Assembly: GCA_019912965.1 (NCBI GenBank)
Contig: JAIOHM010000083.1
Location: forward strand, 1 to 64,000
Source: Anaerolineae bacterium
GTDB lineage: Bacteria; Chloroflexota; Anaerolineae; Aggregatilineales; Phototrophicaceae
Reading direction: 5' to 3'
DNA: 64,000 bases
Of the stretch, positions 1 through 6,808 are shown one piece after another (positions within the stretch are counted from its first letter, which is position 1; the number at the start of each line of letters is the position of its first letter). The notes below the pieces were generated by a model. It was given only the letters and a program-made list of their open reading frames with translations, had not been told where the DNA came from and did not search any database. The translations under genes were made by a program, and so were the position numbers.

Positions 1-139
1 GTTTGAGTTCATTGAGGTGTTCTACAATCGTCAGCGCTTGCACTCGTCTCTGGGCTACCGCAGCCCACTGACATTTGAAACCGCTCATTTATCCTGAGGG
101 TGTCTCTTATTCATCCTCCACCAAAACGGGTCAAGTCCA
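1..139 (+). mobile_element. Right end of an IS3-family insertion sequence (partial)
   Basis: The window opens inside an IS3-family element. Bases 2-97 encode the end of its DDE transposase, and the remaining bases to about 139 are the non-coding end. On the minus strand the outer edge reads TGGACTTGACCCGTTTTGG, which starts with TG as IS3-family ends usually do. The exact boundary is inferred because the left end is outside the window and no target duplication can be seen. The element reaches into the 3' end of the neighbouring minus-strand gene. Confidence 0.6.
2..97 (+). CDS. IS3-family transposase OrfB, C-terminal 31 residues (5' end outside window)
   Basis: Reading from base 2 gives 31 codons ending in TGA. 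The segment [20 protein letters not shown] is the signature tail of the rve/DDE integrase core of IS3-family OrfB proteins, with the final glutamate of the DDE triad lying just upstream in such proteins. The protein catalyses cut and joining of the element's ends. Only the tail is visible, so it cannot be said whether the transposase is intact. Confidence 0.85.
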   Translation, partial: FEFIEVFYNRQRLHSSLGYRSPLTFETAHLS

Positions 140-737
140 AGGTGTCCCTTGTGATTAGCAACTTATTTGGAAAGGTTGTATGTGCAATCGGATTACGAGT
201 CTGGTGATAGAATGAATTGCAGAATCTTGCCCAACCTGCACTGGTTTTTGCCTTACGGTTCGTTGATATGAATTTTTTGTATTCTTCATAAAGCACAACA
301 GTTAGACCATACCAAACACAACGCGTTGTTTCGGGTGTGTGGTCTTTGTTATCGGGAGGATTATCCCATAATTTCCAATTGCGGTTACTGTTTATTGCAA
401 ACTTTTGAAATTTCCCCTTATTTGACTGACGATAACAATCATATTGGTCGCCATCATTGCCGCAAAGCTGCCCGATCATATCAAAATATCCATTTGCCAA
501 AGCCAAGAAAGCATATCCAGCATCATTTACGAATATGGGTACATAAGTATCACCTACTGTTTCGGTATTTTCAAATGCTTTTATGCCTCTACCGTTGATG
601 AGAGTCTCAGCATAATCAAGAATCCAATATCGGTAGTTACTATAGAAATAAATGATTCTCGCATCAGTTTTGTTTTTGATAGGGGTTTTTCCGGGTAATC
701 TTTCAATTGGCAGATCGACATGATTAACTATGTTCAT
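111..737 (-). CDS. Hypothetical protein, 3' end probably replaced by IS end
   Basis: I do not recognise this 208-residue protein. An ATG at 752 opens the frame, but the ATG at 737 has GAGGG eight bases upstream and is preferred. It has no signal peptide or clear membrane segment and is rich in aromatic residues and asparagine. The last nine or ten codons (after about base 140) lie inside the IS terminal sequence and end in the peptide LTRFGGG, so the native C-terminus has probably been lost. It lies downstream of the tRNA-Gly terminator on the same strand, and no separate promoter is obvious. Function unknown; it may be a decaying gene. Confidence 0.6.
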   Translation of the reverse strand: MNIVNHVDLPIERLPGKTPIKNKTDARIIYFYSNYRYWILDYAETLINGRGIKAFENTETVGDTYVPIFVNDAGYAFLALANGYFDMIGQLCGNDGDQYDCYRQSNKGKFQKFAINSNRNWKLWDNPPDNKDHTPETTRCVWYGLTVVLYEEYKKFISTNRKAKTSAGWARFCNSFYHQTRNPIAHTTFPNKLLITRDTLDLTRFGGG

Positions 738-755
738 AGATTTAACCCTCATAAC

Positions 756-783
756 AAAAAAGCCCCCAATTCTGGGGGCTTCC
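756..783 (-). terminator. Rho-independent terminator after tRNA-Gly
   Basis: Read on the minus strand, GGAAGCCCCCAGAATTGGGGGCTTTTTT forms a stem of about eight pairs (AAGCCCCC with GGGGGCTT) followed by a T-run. It sits 12 bases past the 3' end of tRNA-Gly and just before the hypothetical gene's start, so it should end tRNA transcription. Confidence 0.85.
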
Positions 784-794
784 GTTTCAATTTA

Positions 795-867
795 AGCGGG
801 TAATGGGACTCGAACCCATGACATTTTGCTTGGGAAGCAAACGCTCTACCAACTGAGCTACACCCGC
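795..867 (-). tRNA. tRNA-Gly, anticodon CCC
   Basis: The minus strand folds into a full cloverleaf: acceptor GCGGGTG paired with TACCCGC, a D-arm with AGCTCAGTTGGTAGAGC, an anticodon stem TTTGC/GCAAA around the loop TTCCCAA (anticodon CCC, decoding GGG), and a T-arm with GGGTTCGAGTCCC. The discriminator base is U, as expected for bacterial tRNA-Gly. The CCA end is not encoded. A consensus promoter lies at 879-907 and a terminator at 756-783, so the gene is a single-tRNA unit. Confidence 0.97.
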
Positions 868-878
868 GTATATGTCGC

Positions 879-907
879 ATTATAGGATGCAGGGCAGGCG
901 ATGTCAA
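879..907 (-). promoter_or_regulatory. Consensus sigma-70-type promoter of tRNA-Gly
   Basis: The minus strand shows TTGACA (907-902), a 17-base spacer and TATAAT (884-879), a perfect match to the housekeeping consensus. The -10 box ends 12 bases before the mature tRNA 5' end at 867, so transcription should start only a few bases upstream of it. Confidence 0.93.
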
Positions 908-938
908 GAATATTCCCTGCCCATAATTCGTTTCACCT

Positions 939-1040
939 TTACCTCAGATCACGAGCAATCTGCACAACAGATTTGTCGCTGGTTTCGATTAACCGAACCG
1001 CTTCGCCTTTGAAGGCTTCATCTATGTTGACAAAAGACAT
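939..1040 (-). pseudogene. IS3-family OrfA N-terminal remnant
   Basis: A minus-strand frame starting ATG at 1040 encodes 33 residues and stops at 939. The segment FKGEAVRLIETSDKSVVQIA matches the N-terminal helix-turn-helix start of IS3-family OrfA proteins, which runs on for some 60 to 90 residues in intact copies. The rest of the element is absent; directly downstream lies the tRNA-Gly promoter. It is a relic of an insertion distinct in orientation from the IS end at position 1. Confidence 0.75.
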
Positions 1041-1054
1041 CAGTTCACATAAAC

Positions 1055-1081
1055 TGAACGACGTTCAATTTTGAACGACGT
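1055..1081. promoter_or_regulatory. Palindromic operator candidate for the TetR regulator
   Basis: Bases 1055-1067 form a perfect 13-base palindrome, TGAACG-A-CGTTCA. Its left ten bases, TGAACGACGT, recur as a direct copy at 1072-1081. Immediately after comes TATAAAATAA, a plausible -10 region. The position about 50 bases before the tetR-type gene fits autoregulation, which is usual for that family. Binding is inferred. Confidence 0.55.
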
Positions 1082-1128
1082 ATAAAATAAACCGTTGGGC
1101 AAGAGCAGCATTGTCTAAAGAGAATGAT

Positions 1129-1758
1129 ATGAGTCGACAACCACACGTAGCTGATGAAAGCCGAATGGGTCGCAAAAAACAAGCCATGCAGCAGAAAATT
1201 CAGACTGCGGCGATTGCCTTGTTCAAAAAGCAGGGCTTCGAACATACGACGATGGAACAGATTGCGGATGAGGCCGATATTGCAAAGGGAACGTTATACA
1301 ATTATTTTCCCGTGAAGGAGGCCATCCTGAGCGATTATGTGCAGCAGTCGTTTAGTGACAGGCACATAGATCGCATTCAGTTGCTGCGAGACCTTCCGAA
1401 TACCCGATCCCGGCTGACTGTGATTTTGACGGAATTAATGAATCGGGTAAAAACGCAAAGTGAGATTTTCGAAATATACCTGACCTATCGAATTCGAACC
1501 ATCGTTTCGCTGCGACCTCATACCGATGCCAGTGGAAGAAGTGGTCTTGACCAATTGGCAGCAGAAATCATCGAACTCGGTCAGCAGAGCGGCGAAATAA
1601 GAACAGACGTGCCCGTGAGTATGTTAATGGATCTTTTTGAATTTATTTTTGTTGAAGTGGCAAAGCCATTTTATGCCTCCCCAGAGAACTTTAACGCCGA
1701 TGAATGGATTGAACAGGGTGTCGATTTGTTCATCAGTGGGGCCAAACAGAGCGGTTAA
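1129..1758 (+). CDS. TetR/AcrR-family transcriptional regulator
   Basis: This is a one-component repressor of about 209 residues. The N-terminal HTH is clear: the segment TMEQIADEADIAKGTLYNYF is the TetR recognition helix region, with the usual phenylalanine-rich end. The C-terminal half is the variable ligand-binding and dimer domain. A TTG at 1111 would add six residues; the ATG at 1129 is preferred because AAAGAGA lies upstream at good spacing. It precedes an alpha/beta hydrolase gene in the same direction with a 49-base gap, so it probably controls that gene and itself through the palindrome at 1055-1081. The ligand is not known. Confidence 0.88.
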   Translation: MSRQPHVADESRMGRKKQAMQQKIQTAAIALFKKQGFEHTTMEQIADEADIAKGTLYNYFPVKEAILSDYVQQSFSDRHIDRIQLLRDLPNTRSRLTVILTELMNRVKTQSEIFEIYLTYRIRTIVSLRPHTDASGRSGLDQLAAEIIELGQQSGEIRTDVPVSMLMDLFEFIFVEVAKPFYASPENFNADEWIEQGVDLFISGAKQSG

Positions 1759-1807
1759 TGGTATTTGCAGTCAAACAACTTGTAGAATGCACAACTCAGG
1801 GGGACAA

Positions 1808-2767
1808 ATGCTAGGTTTAACGAGTCGTTTCGTTATCTTTATGTTGAGGCATCGTCACTGGTTGCGTTTGCAGTCGAAACCGAAAAAAGCCTTCGACAAA
1901 AACACGCCAATTGGTGATTTCCGCCAGCGGACTGAAAAAGGCACGAAACTGTTCGGGAAAATCCCGGATGACGTTGAAGTCTTGCCGGTTAAGATTGATA
2001 GTCTTTATGCGGAATGGATTATCCCTGCCAAAGCCCCCAAAGAGAAAGTCATCCTCTATTTTCATGGAGGTGGTTACGTCTCAGGAAATTGCCATACGCA
2101 CCGAACGTATGTTGCTAAAGTCGCGCAGGAAACAGGGATTCGAGCGCTCCTGTTTGAATATCGTCTCGCTCCTGAACATCCTTTCCCGGCAGGGCTTGAC
2201 GATGCCATTACCGTTTATACAGGGTTGCTGTCGCAAGGGGTTTTACCTTCTGATATTGTCTTTATGGGTGACTCAGCCGGGGGCGGCCTTTCATTAGCGA
2301 CTTTGATTGCGTTGCGGGATAAAGACTTGCCGCTGCCCTCTGCCACAGTCGCGCTTTCGCCTTGGACAGACCTCAAGTGTACGGGCGAGTCACTGATAAC
2401 CAACGAGAAATTGGATCCATTCACCCCGCGAGACTCTTGGAGTGTTTTCAGTGACTATTACGTCGGGAACAATGATCCTTGTTTGCCTTGGATATCGCCC
2501 TTATACGGAGATCTTCAAGGCTTACCAGCTGTGCTCATCTATGCAGGGGGTCATGAAGTTCTAGTCGATGACTCGACCCGCTTTGCAGAAAAAGCAAAAC
2601 ACGCTGGAGTTGATGTGACGTTGCACATTGGGGAAGGCATGTTTCACTGTTATCCGGTTTTTGCTTCGCTCCTTCCAGAGGCTCAACAAGCGATGGCTGA
2701 GATTTGTACCTATATAAAAACGCGACTTACCTTGAACCCTGTCACAACGCATGTACCAATGATTTGA
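1808..2767 (+). CDS. Alpha/beta hydrolase, HSL (family IV) esterase type
   Basis: A 319-residue carboxylic-ester hydrolase of the hormone-sensitive-lipase group. The oxyanion-hole motif HGGG is at residues 86-89, the nucleophile elbow GDSAGGG at 154-160 (Ser156), the likely catalytic Asp at 254 in HEVLVDDS, and His280 in GMFHCYP. The downstream motif YRLAPEHPFP (118-127) is also typical. Start ATG at 1808 has AGGGGG just upstream; the frame is open further 5' but that part overlaps tetR and has no ribosome site. Probably co-transcribed with the TetR gene. Substrate unknown; likely short-chain esters. Confidence 0.9.
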   Translation: MLGLTSRFVIFMLRHRHWLRLQSKPKKAFDKNTPIGDFRQRTEKGTKLFGKIPDDVEVLPVKIDSLYAEWIIPAKAPKEKVILYFHGGGYVSGNCHTHRTYVAKVAQETGIRALLFEYRLAPEHPFPAGLDDAITVYTGLLSQGVLPSDIVFMGDSAGGGLSLATLIALRDKDLPLPSATVALSPWTDLKCTGESLITNEKLDPFTPRDSWSVFSDYYVGNNDPCLPWISPLYGDLQGLPAVLIYAGGHEVLVDDSTRFAEKAKHAGVDVTLHIGEGMFHCYPVFASLLPEAQQAMAEICTYIKTRLTLNPVTTHVPMI

Positions 2768-3688
2768 CGATGCCTCTTGCGGCGATGAAAATTTGCGCTA
2801 ATTTGTCCCGCTGTGAATCAGCAATGTGCAGCAGACCGAGGCCAATGCTGCGGTTTCGGTCTGGCAGCTCTGACACCCGAATCGCTCTCAAAGCCCTACA
2901 AATGCACAGGGTTGCGCGCTTTCCCGCAGCCCCTTTTACCGTTTACCAACCATCTCCTAACCCCCTTAACAATCCCTGTCCCTCAAAACCGTTGGTAACT
3001 TCCACCCCGAAAAACGTACCATTTGGTCACCCTTTTTCCCTCAAAACCTGCTAAACTGTTCTTATGAATGAACCCTGTATTTGTACACTTGCAGGCACAT
3101 TCTGTTCCGTCTTTTCTGGAAACTGGCAACGCGTAACTGGCAGTTATCCAGCAAGTATTGCAGCAGCACTCCAATCCCGAATCGCCGCAATACACCTTTG
3201 CGCGCAAACCCCTTTCGCAATCGCAATCGCCGCAAACCATTCCCGCATTTTCTGGAAACTGATAACTGGTAACTGGCAACTATTCACCGACATTGACGAC
3301 ATCTCCCCTCACCACTGACATTTTGCCCGACATTTTTGTCATGCAATTGATGCAATCTGTGCAAATTCCTGTCTGTATTTTCCTGTAGGCTGATGGCTAA
3401 AGGCTTATTGGCGGCCAAACCCACTTTCGCCATTGTCCGCGCCGCCGCCGCCGCCGCCACTTAGGCGTAAAATGCACAAAAGCCAGTCTCGCATTTGTCG
3501 CATTTGCAGAATCTTTCGCATGTTGCGAATCAACTAATACCCGTCCCGTAATAATTCATAATTCTTCTTAATAACCAGTATTTTTGCTTCCCATCTTGTT
3601 AGCGCCTCTAAACAATGACGCTCGGCAAGCAATCCGCAGGGGTTGTATAATGCAAACCTGATCTTTTGCATCAAGGAACTCCTCACGG
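2768..3688. other. Gene-free region with degenerate repeats
   Basis: About 920 bases hold no convincing gene. Short frames on both strands lack ribosome sites and recognisable motifs; one on the minus strand (2983-3279) is cysteine-rich but looks like chance. The sequence is pyrimidine-rich on the plus strand, contains a (GCC)6 run at 3441-3458, repeated CGCATTTG words near 3490-3520, and two copies of a CTGGAAACTGG-type repeat (see 3112-3283). It may be an eroded gene or mobile-element scar. Confidence 0.6.
3112..3283 (+). repeat. Two degenerate copies of a TTTTCTGGAAACTG/GTAACTGGCA repeat
   Basis: Copy one (3112-3149) reads TTTTCTGGAAACTGGCAACG then CGTAACTGGCAGTTATCC. Copy two (3247-3283) reads ATTTTCTGGAAACTGATAAC then TGGTAACTGGCAACTATT. 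Each copy itself contains two to three AACTGG units, so the pattern looks like a tandem AACTGGTAACTGGCAACTG type repeat that has decayed. No coding sense is apparent. Confidence 0.55.
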
Positions 3689-4762
3689 GTGAAACGCTGG
3701 CGTATCGGGTTGCTGGGTTTGGCGGTTAGCCTCCTCGCAATCTATTTTGTTGTTCGGCAGGTAGATGTCGCCGCGCTGGAAACCGCGTTGACGCAGGCGC
3801 GTTACGTCTACATCCTGCCCACTGTCCTTTTTCTGCTCATCGGCTTGCTCACCAGAGCCATGCGCTGGCGAGGCCTGCTCAGTGGTGGCCTCCCGTTTTG
3901 GCGCACCTTCAGCATCATGAATGTCGCCTATCTGGTGAACGGTGTTCTCCCCCTGCGGATAGGGGAGGTCGCCCGCATGTACCTTGCTAACCGCGCCCAA
4001 CCCCCTGTCCCCATCTTCAAAACAGCCAGCACCATCATCCTCGAACGCCTGCTGGATTTATTAGCTGTCGTGGTGATGTTGCTTCTCGCGCTGGCAGGCG
4101 GCCCTGTCCCGGATGAACTCCGCACAGCCGCTTCAGTGTCCGCTGTGTTGGCTCTCATTGGCTTCGGTATACTCATATTAATTGCCCGTCAGCGTAACAC
4201 CGCCCAGCGCATTTTGAATATGCTTATAAGCTGGATTCCGTTGGAACGGGTTAAGGCTGCTTCTTCCCGGTTATCCGCATGGCTCGATCACTTTCTGGAT
4301 GGCCTCCAACCTTTAACCGGATTAAAGCCCTTGTTATCCGCCCTCGGTTGGACGGCTGTAAGTTGGGGATTTTCGGCACTTGCCGGGTATATACTGATGT
4401 TCACCTTCTACCCACAGGGGAGTTGGTCAGCTACCTTTTTATATATCGCCGCCGCTGCCTTTGCGATTGCTGTGCCCGCCGTTCCGGGTAATCTTGGCCC
4501 TTATGAGCTGTCGATTTTGCTGGCTTTGGGGGCGATGGGTTACGGTGAACCGGGGAGTACAGCCGCCGCTTTTGCTGTATTGGTGCATGGCCTGAATCTG
4601 GCCGTCCATGCTACCACCGGCGCGATAGGCTTTATTCAGGAAGGCATCACTCTCGAACAGCTTTCGCAGGGCGTGCGGGAAATGCGTCAAAAGGGGACAG
4701 AAAAGCAGGATGACAGTAGCCGAGAAACAGACGACCTCAGCGGAAAATCTGATGATCAATGA
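3689..4762 (+). CDS. Lysylphosphatidylglycerol synthase TM-region / flippase-like membrane protein
   Basis: A 357-residue polytopic protein of the PF03706 (LPG_synthase_TM, UPF0104) family with about eight membrane segments. Family marks are LPLRIGEVARMYL (87-99), ERLLDLLAV (119-127) and VPAVPGNLGPYE (262-273). It lacks the C-terminal aminoacyl-transfer domain of MprF, so it is more likely a lipid or lipid-linked-sugar transport or flippase-like partner than a lysyltransferase. The C-terminus after residue 320 is charged and hydrophilic. It starts at a GTG with AAGGA upstream and its end overlaps the next gene, making it the likely first gene of the glycan locus. Confidence 0.85.
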   Translation: MKRWRIGLLGLAVSLLAIYFVVRQVDVAALETALTQARYVYILPTVLFLLIGLLTRAMRWRGLLSGGLPFWRTFSIMNVAYLVNGVLPLRIGEVARMYLANRAQPPVPIFKTASTIILERLLDLLAVVVMLLLALAGGPVPDELRTAASVSAVLALIGFGILILIARQRNTAQRILNMLISWIPLERVKAASSRLSAWLDHFLDGLQPLTGLKPLLSALGWTAVSWGFSALAGYILMFTFYPQGSWSATFLYIAAAAFAIAVPAVPGNLGPYELSILLALGAMGYGEPGSTAAAFAVLVHGLNLAVHATTGAIGFIQEGITLEQLSQGVREMRQKGTEKQDDSSRETDDLSGKSDDQ

Positions 4763-5948
4763 ATATGTTGATGTGAGTACACAAGCTACGACTCGCAGAT
4801 TGAAAATCTTGATGAGCCTGTTGTACTATGTACCCCATCGCACCGGACTAACCATTCACGTCCAGCGGGTTGCGGAGGAGTTGGCTCGGCGTGGGCATGA
4901 AGTAACCGTGCTGACCGCTCGCTATAAAATCTCACTGCCGCGCGATGACGAGATGTATAACGGGGTTCGTGTGGTGCGTCTGTGGACTCCGCCCATTCCC
5001 ATCAGTCGCGGGATGGTCATGCCCGCCTATCCTTGGGCGGCTTTGGGGCTGATCTTGCAACATGATGTCGTCAGCATCCATACACCCATGCTGGAAACCG
5101 CGCTGATGAGTGTGCTGGCAGGTGCTGCCGGGCGCAAAGTTGTAGCGACCCATCATGGTGATTTGATTTTGCCAGAGGGCGGCCTAAACCGCTTTATCGG
5201 CAACACCATGTTTGCCATGTATAAATTTATGGCTAAACGAGCGGCTCGGCTGATTGCCTATAGTCAGGATTATGCCGATCATTCGTACTATCTTCAACCG
5301 TTCATCGACAAGGTAACGCCGATTTATCCGCCCATTCATATGCCCCCGCCGAACATGGAACGGGCACGCCAACTGCGGGCGGAATGGTCGAAAGACGGCG
5401 GGCCAATCATCGGGTTTTCCGGGCGCTTTGTGCAGGAAAAACGGCCTGATTTGCTCATCCGGGCGCTGGAGGTTGTCAATCAAACCTACCCGAATGCCCG
5501 CGTCGTTTTCGCGGGCGAGTACGATATTGCTTATGAAGATACTTGGGAACGGCATCAGGAACTGGTCAAACAGTACCAGAATCAGTTAATCTTTCTGGGG
5601 CTGAAGGACGATATGCAATATATGGCGGATTTTTACGCCGCCTGTGATGTGCTGGCGCTGACCAGTGATAGCGAATGTTTTGCGCTGGTGCAGGTCGAAG
5701 CCATGTTGAGTGGTACACCCGTCGTTATGACCAACACCCCCGGCGGACGTGTCCCGGTGCAGGCGACGGGTATGGGCAAACTGGCGAATGTGGGCGATTG
5801 GCGCTCGATTGGTGAGGCTCTGGTCGAGGTCATCCACAGCCGGGATCAATACATCCGTTCGCGGGAAGAAATCGAGGATATATTTTCCTTCCAGCAAACG
5901 GTTGACCAGTACGAAGCGATCTTTCAGGAACATGCACGGCAGAAATAA
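4710..5948 (+). CDS. Glycosyltransferase family 4 (GT-B fold)
   Basis: A 412-residue retaining glycosyltransferase, predicted cytoplasmic or membrane-associated. The N-terminal acceptor half has the usual TGLTIHVQRVAEELARRGHE start (45-64). The C-terminal donor half shows GFSGRFVQEKRPDLL (235-249) and the E-x7-E nucleotide-sugar motif SECFALVQVEAMLSG (Glu322, Glu330). The start is uncertain: ATG 4710 overlaps the previous gene by 53 bases, while ATG 4752 (residue 15) leaves an 11-base overlap; the first 30 residues are not conserved in type. It probably adds a sugar to a lipid-linked acceptor in the locus. Donor and acceptor unknown. Confidence 0.9.
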   Translation: MTVAEKQTTSAENLMINEYVDVSTQATTRRLKILMSLLYYVPHRTGLTIHVQRVAEELARRGHEVTVLTARYKISLPRDDEMYNGVRVVRLWTPPIPISRGMVMPAYPWAALGLILQHDVVSIHTPMLETALMSVLAGAAGRKVVATHHGDLILPEGGLNRFIGNTMFAMYKFMAKRAARLIAYSQDYADHSYYLQPFIDKVTPIYPPIHMPPPNMERARQLRAEWSKDGGPIIGFSGRFVQEKRPDLLIRALEVVNQTYPNARVVFAGEYDIAYEDTWERHQELVKQYQNQLIFLGLKDDMQYMADFYAACDVLALTSDSECFALVQVEAMLSGTPVVMTNTPGGRVPVQATGMGKLANVGDWRSIGEALVEVIHSRDQYIRSREEIEDIFSFQQTVDQYEAIFQEHARQK

Positions 5949-5950
5949 AC

Positions 5951-6805
5951 ATGGTAGACCTGAAGTTGATTGAACACATGACCCGTAACGAGGCTGATAT
6001 GGCCTTCAAGAAACGGGTACGCACCATTTTTGAATGGATTGAACCGCGTGACGACTCGGTAATCCTGGATTGCGCCTGTGGACGTGGCTTTTATCTGAAC
6101 ATGTTCCGCTATGTCAGCCAATGTAAGCTGGTTGGTCTGGAATTGGAGTGGCCGATTATCCAGAAGGCGCACCACAATGTAGGCCATCTGTCGAATCTAT
6201 TGTTGACCAATGCCAATATTTACGCGCTGCCGTACCCGAATAACACCTTTGATGGGGTGATACTCTCAGAAATTCTGGAGCATATCGAGCGCGATGTCGA
6301 AGGGTTAAAAGAAGTTTATCGGGTGCTGAAACCGGGCGGGGTAGTGGCAATCACGGTTCCAAACGCCAATTACCCCTTCTGGTGGGATCCGATCAACAAG
6401 ACACTGGAAACCATGTTTGATAAACATATCGGCAGTGGCCCATGGGCGGGCATCTGGGCGAACCATGTTCGTCTGTATACGGCTGAACAGTTGCGCCAGA
6501 GTGTGCTGGATGCTGGATTTGTCGTGGAAGAAGAACGCGCATTCACTCACTACAGTTTCCCCTTCATTCACAATCTGGTGTATGGTTTGGGGAAGCCGCT
6601 GCTGGAATCCGGCGCACTGCCAAAGTCAATGGCAAACGCTGCCGACCGCACGACCTTTGACAAGAATGACGGCAGTTTGCTCAACCCCATTAACCTGGGT
6701 TTGAAGGTGCTTAATTTTTTTGATCGCCCAAATAAGATAAACGAACCAGTGGGACGCTCTACTGTGAATCTGTGCATTAAAGGGCGCAAACACCAGGAAA
6801 GATGA
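5951..6805 (+). CDS. Class I SAM-dependent methyltransferase
   Basis: A 284-residue methyltransferase of the Methyltransf_11 type. Motif I is VILDCACGRGFYL (37-49), followed by the acidic end of strand 2 (GLELE, 62-66) and the post-motif YRVLKPGGVVAITVPN segment. It starts two bases after the glycosyltransferase stop and ends three bases before the next gene, so it belongs to the same transcript. The context suggests methylation of a sugar or lipid-linked intermediate, but the substrate is not shown by the sequence. Confidence 0.88.
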   Translation: MVDLKLIEHMTRNEADMAFKKRVRTIFEWIEPRDDSVILDCACGRGFYLNMFRYVSQCKLVGLELEWPIIQKAHHNVGHLSNLLLTNANIYALPYPNNTFDGVILSEILEHIERDVEGLKEVYRVLKPGGVVAITVPNANYPFWWDPINKTLETMFDKHIGSGPWAGIWANHVRLYTAEQLRQSVLDAGFVVEEERAFTHYSFPFIHNLVYGLGKPLLESGALPKSMANAADRTTFDKNDGSLLNPINLGLKVLNFFDRPNKINEPVGRSTVNLCIKGRKHQER

Positions 6806-6808
6806 AGC

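Noticed and set aside
1-1040. Composite transposon made by the two IS3 pieces
   Set aside because: The pieces are different parts (OrfB tail and OrfA head), in opposite orientation, and no matching terminal repeats are visible.
2704-3054. Plus-strand 116-codon frame overlapping the hydrolase end
   Set aside because: Overlaps a sure gene, has no ribosome site, and its protein looks like random proline/serine sequence.
2983-3279. Minus-strand 98-codon frame rich in cysteine
   Set aside because: No ribosome site, no recognisable motif, lies in repeat-like non-coding DNA; the cysteines come from decayed AACTGG/TGCAA repeats.
3441-3458. (GCC)6 run as a CRISPR or tandem-repeat locus
   Set aside because: A short simple-sequence run with no spacers or larger unit.
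3689-4762. MprF-type lysylphosphatidylglycerol synthase
   Set aside because: Only the membrane part is present; the cytosolic aminoacyl-transfer domain needed for lysine transfer is missing.
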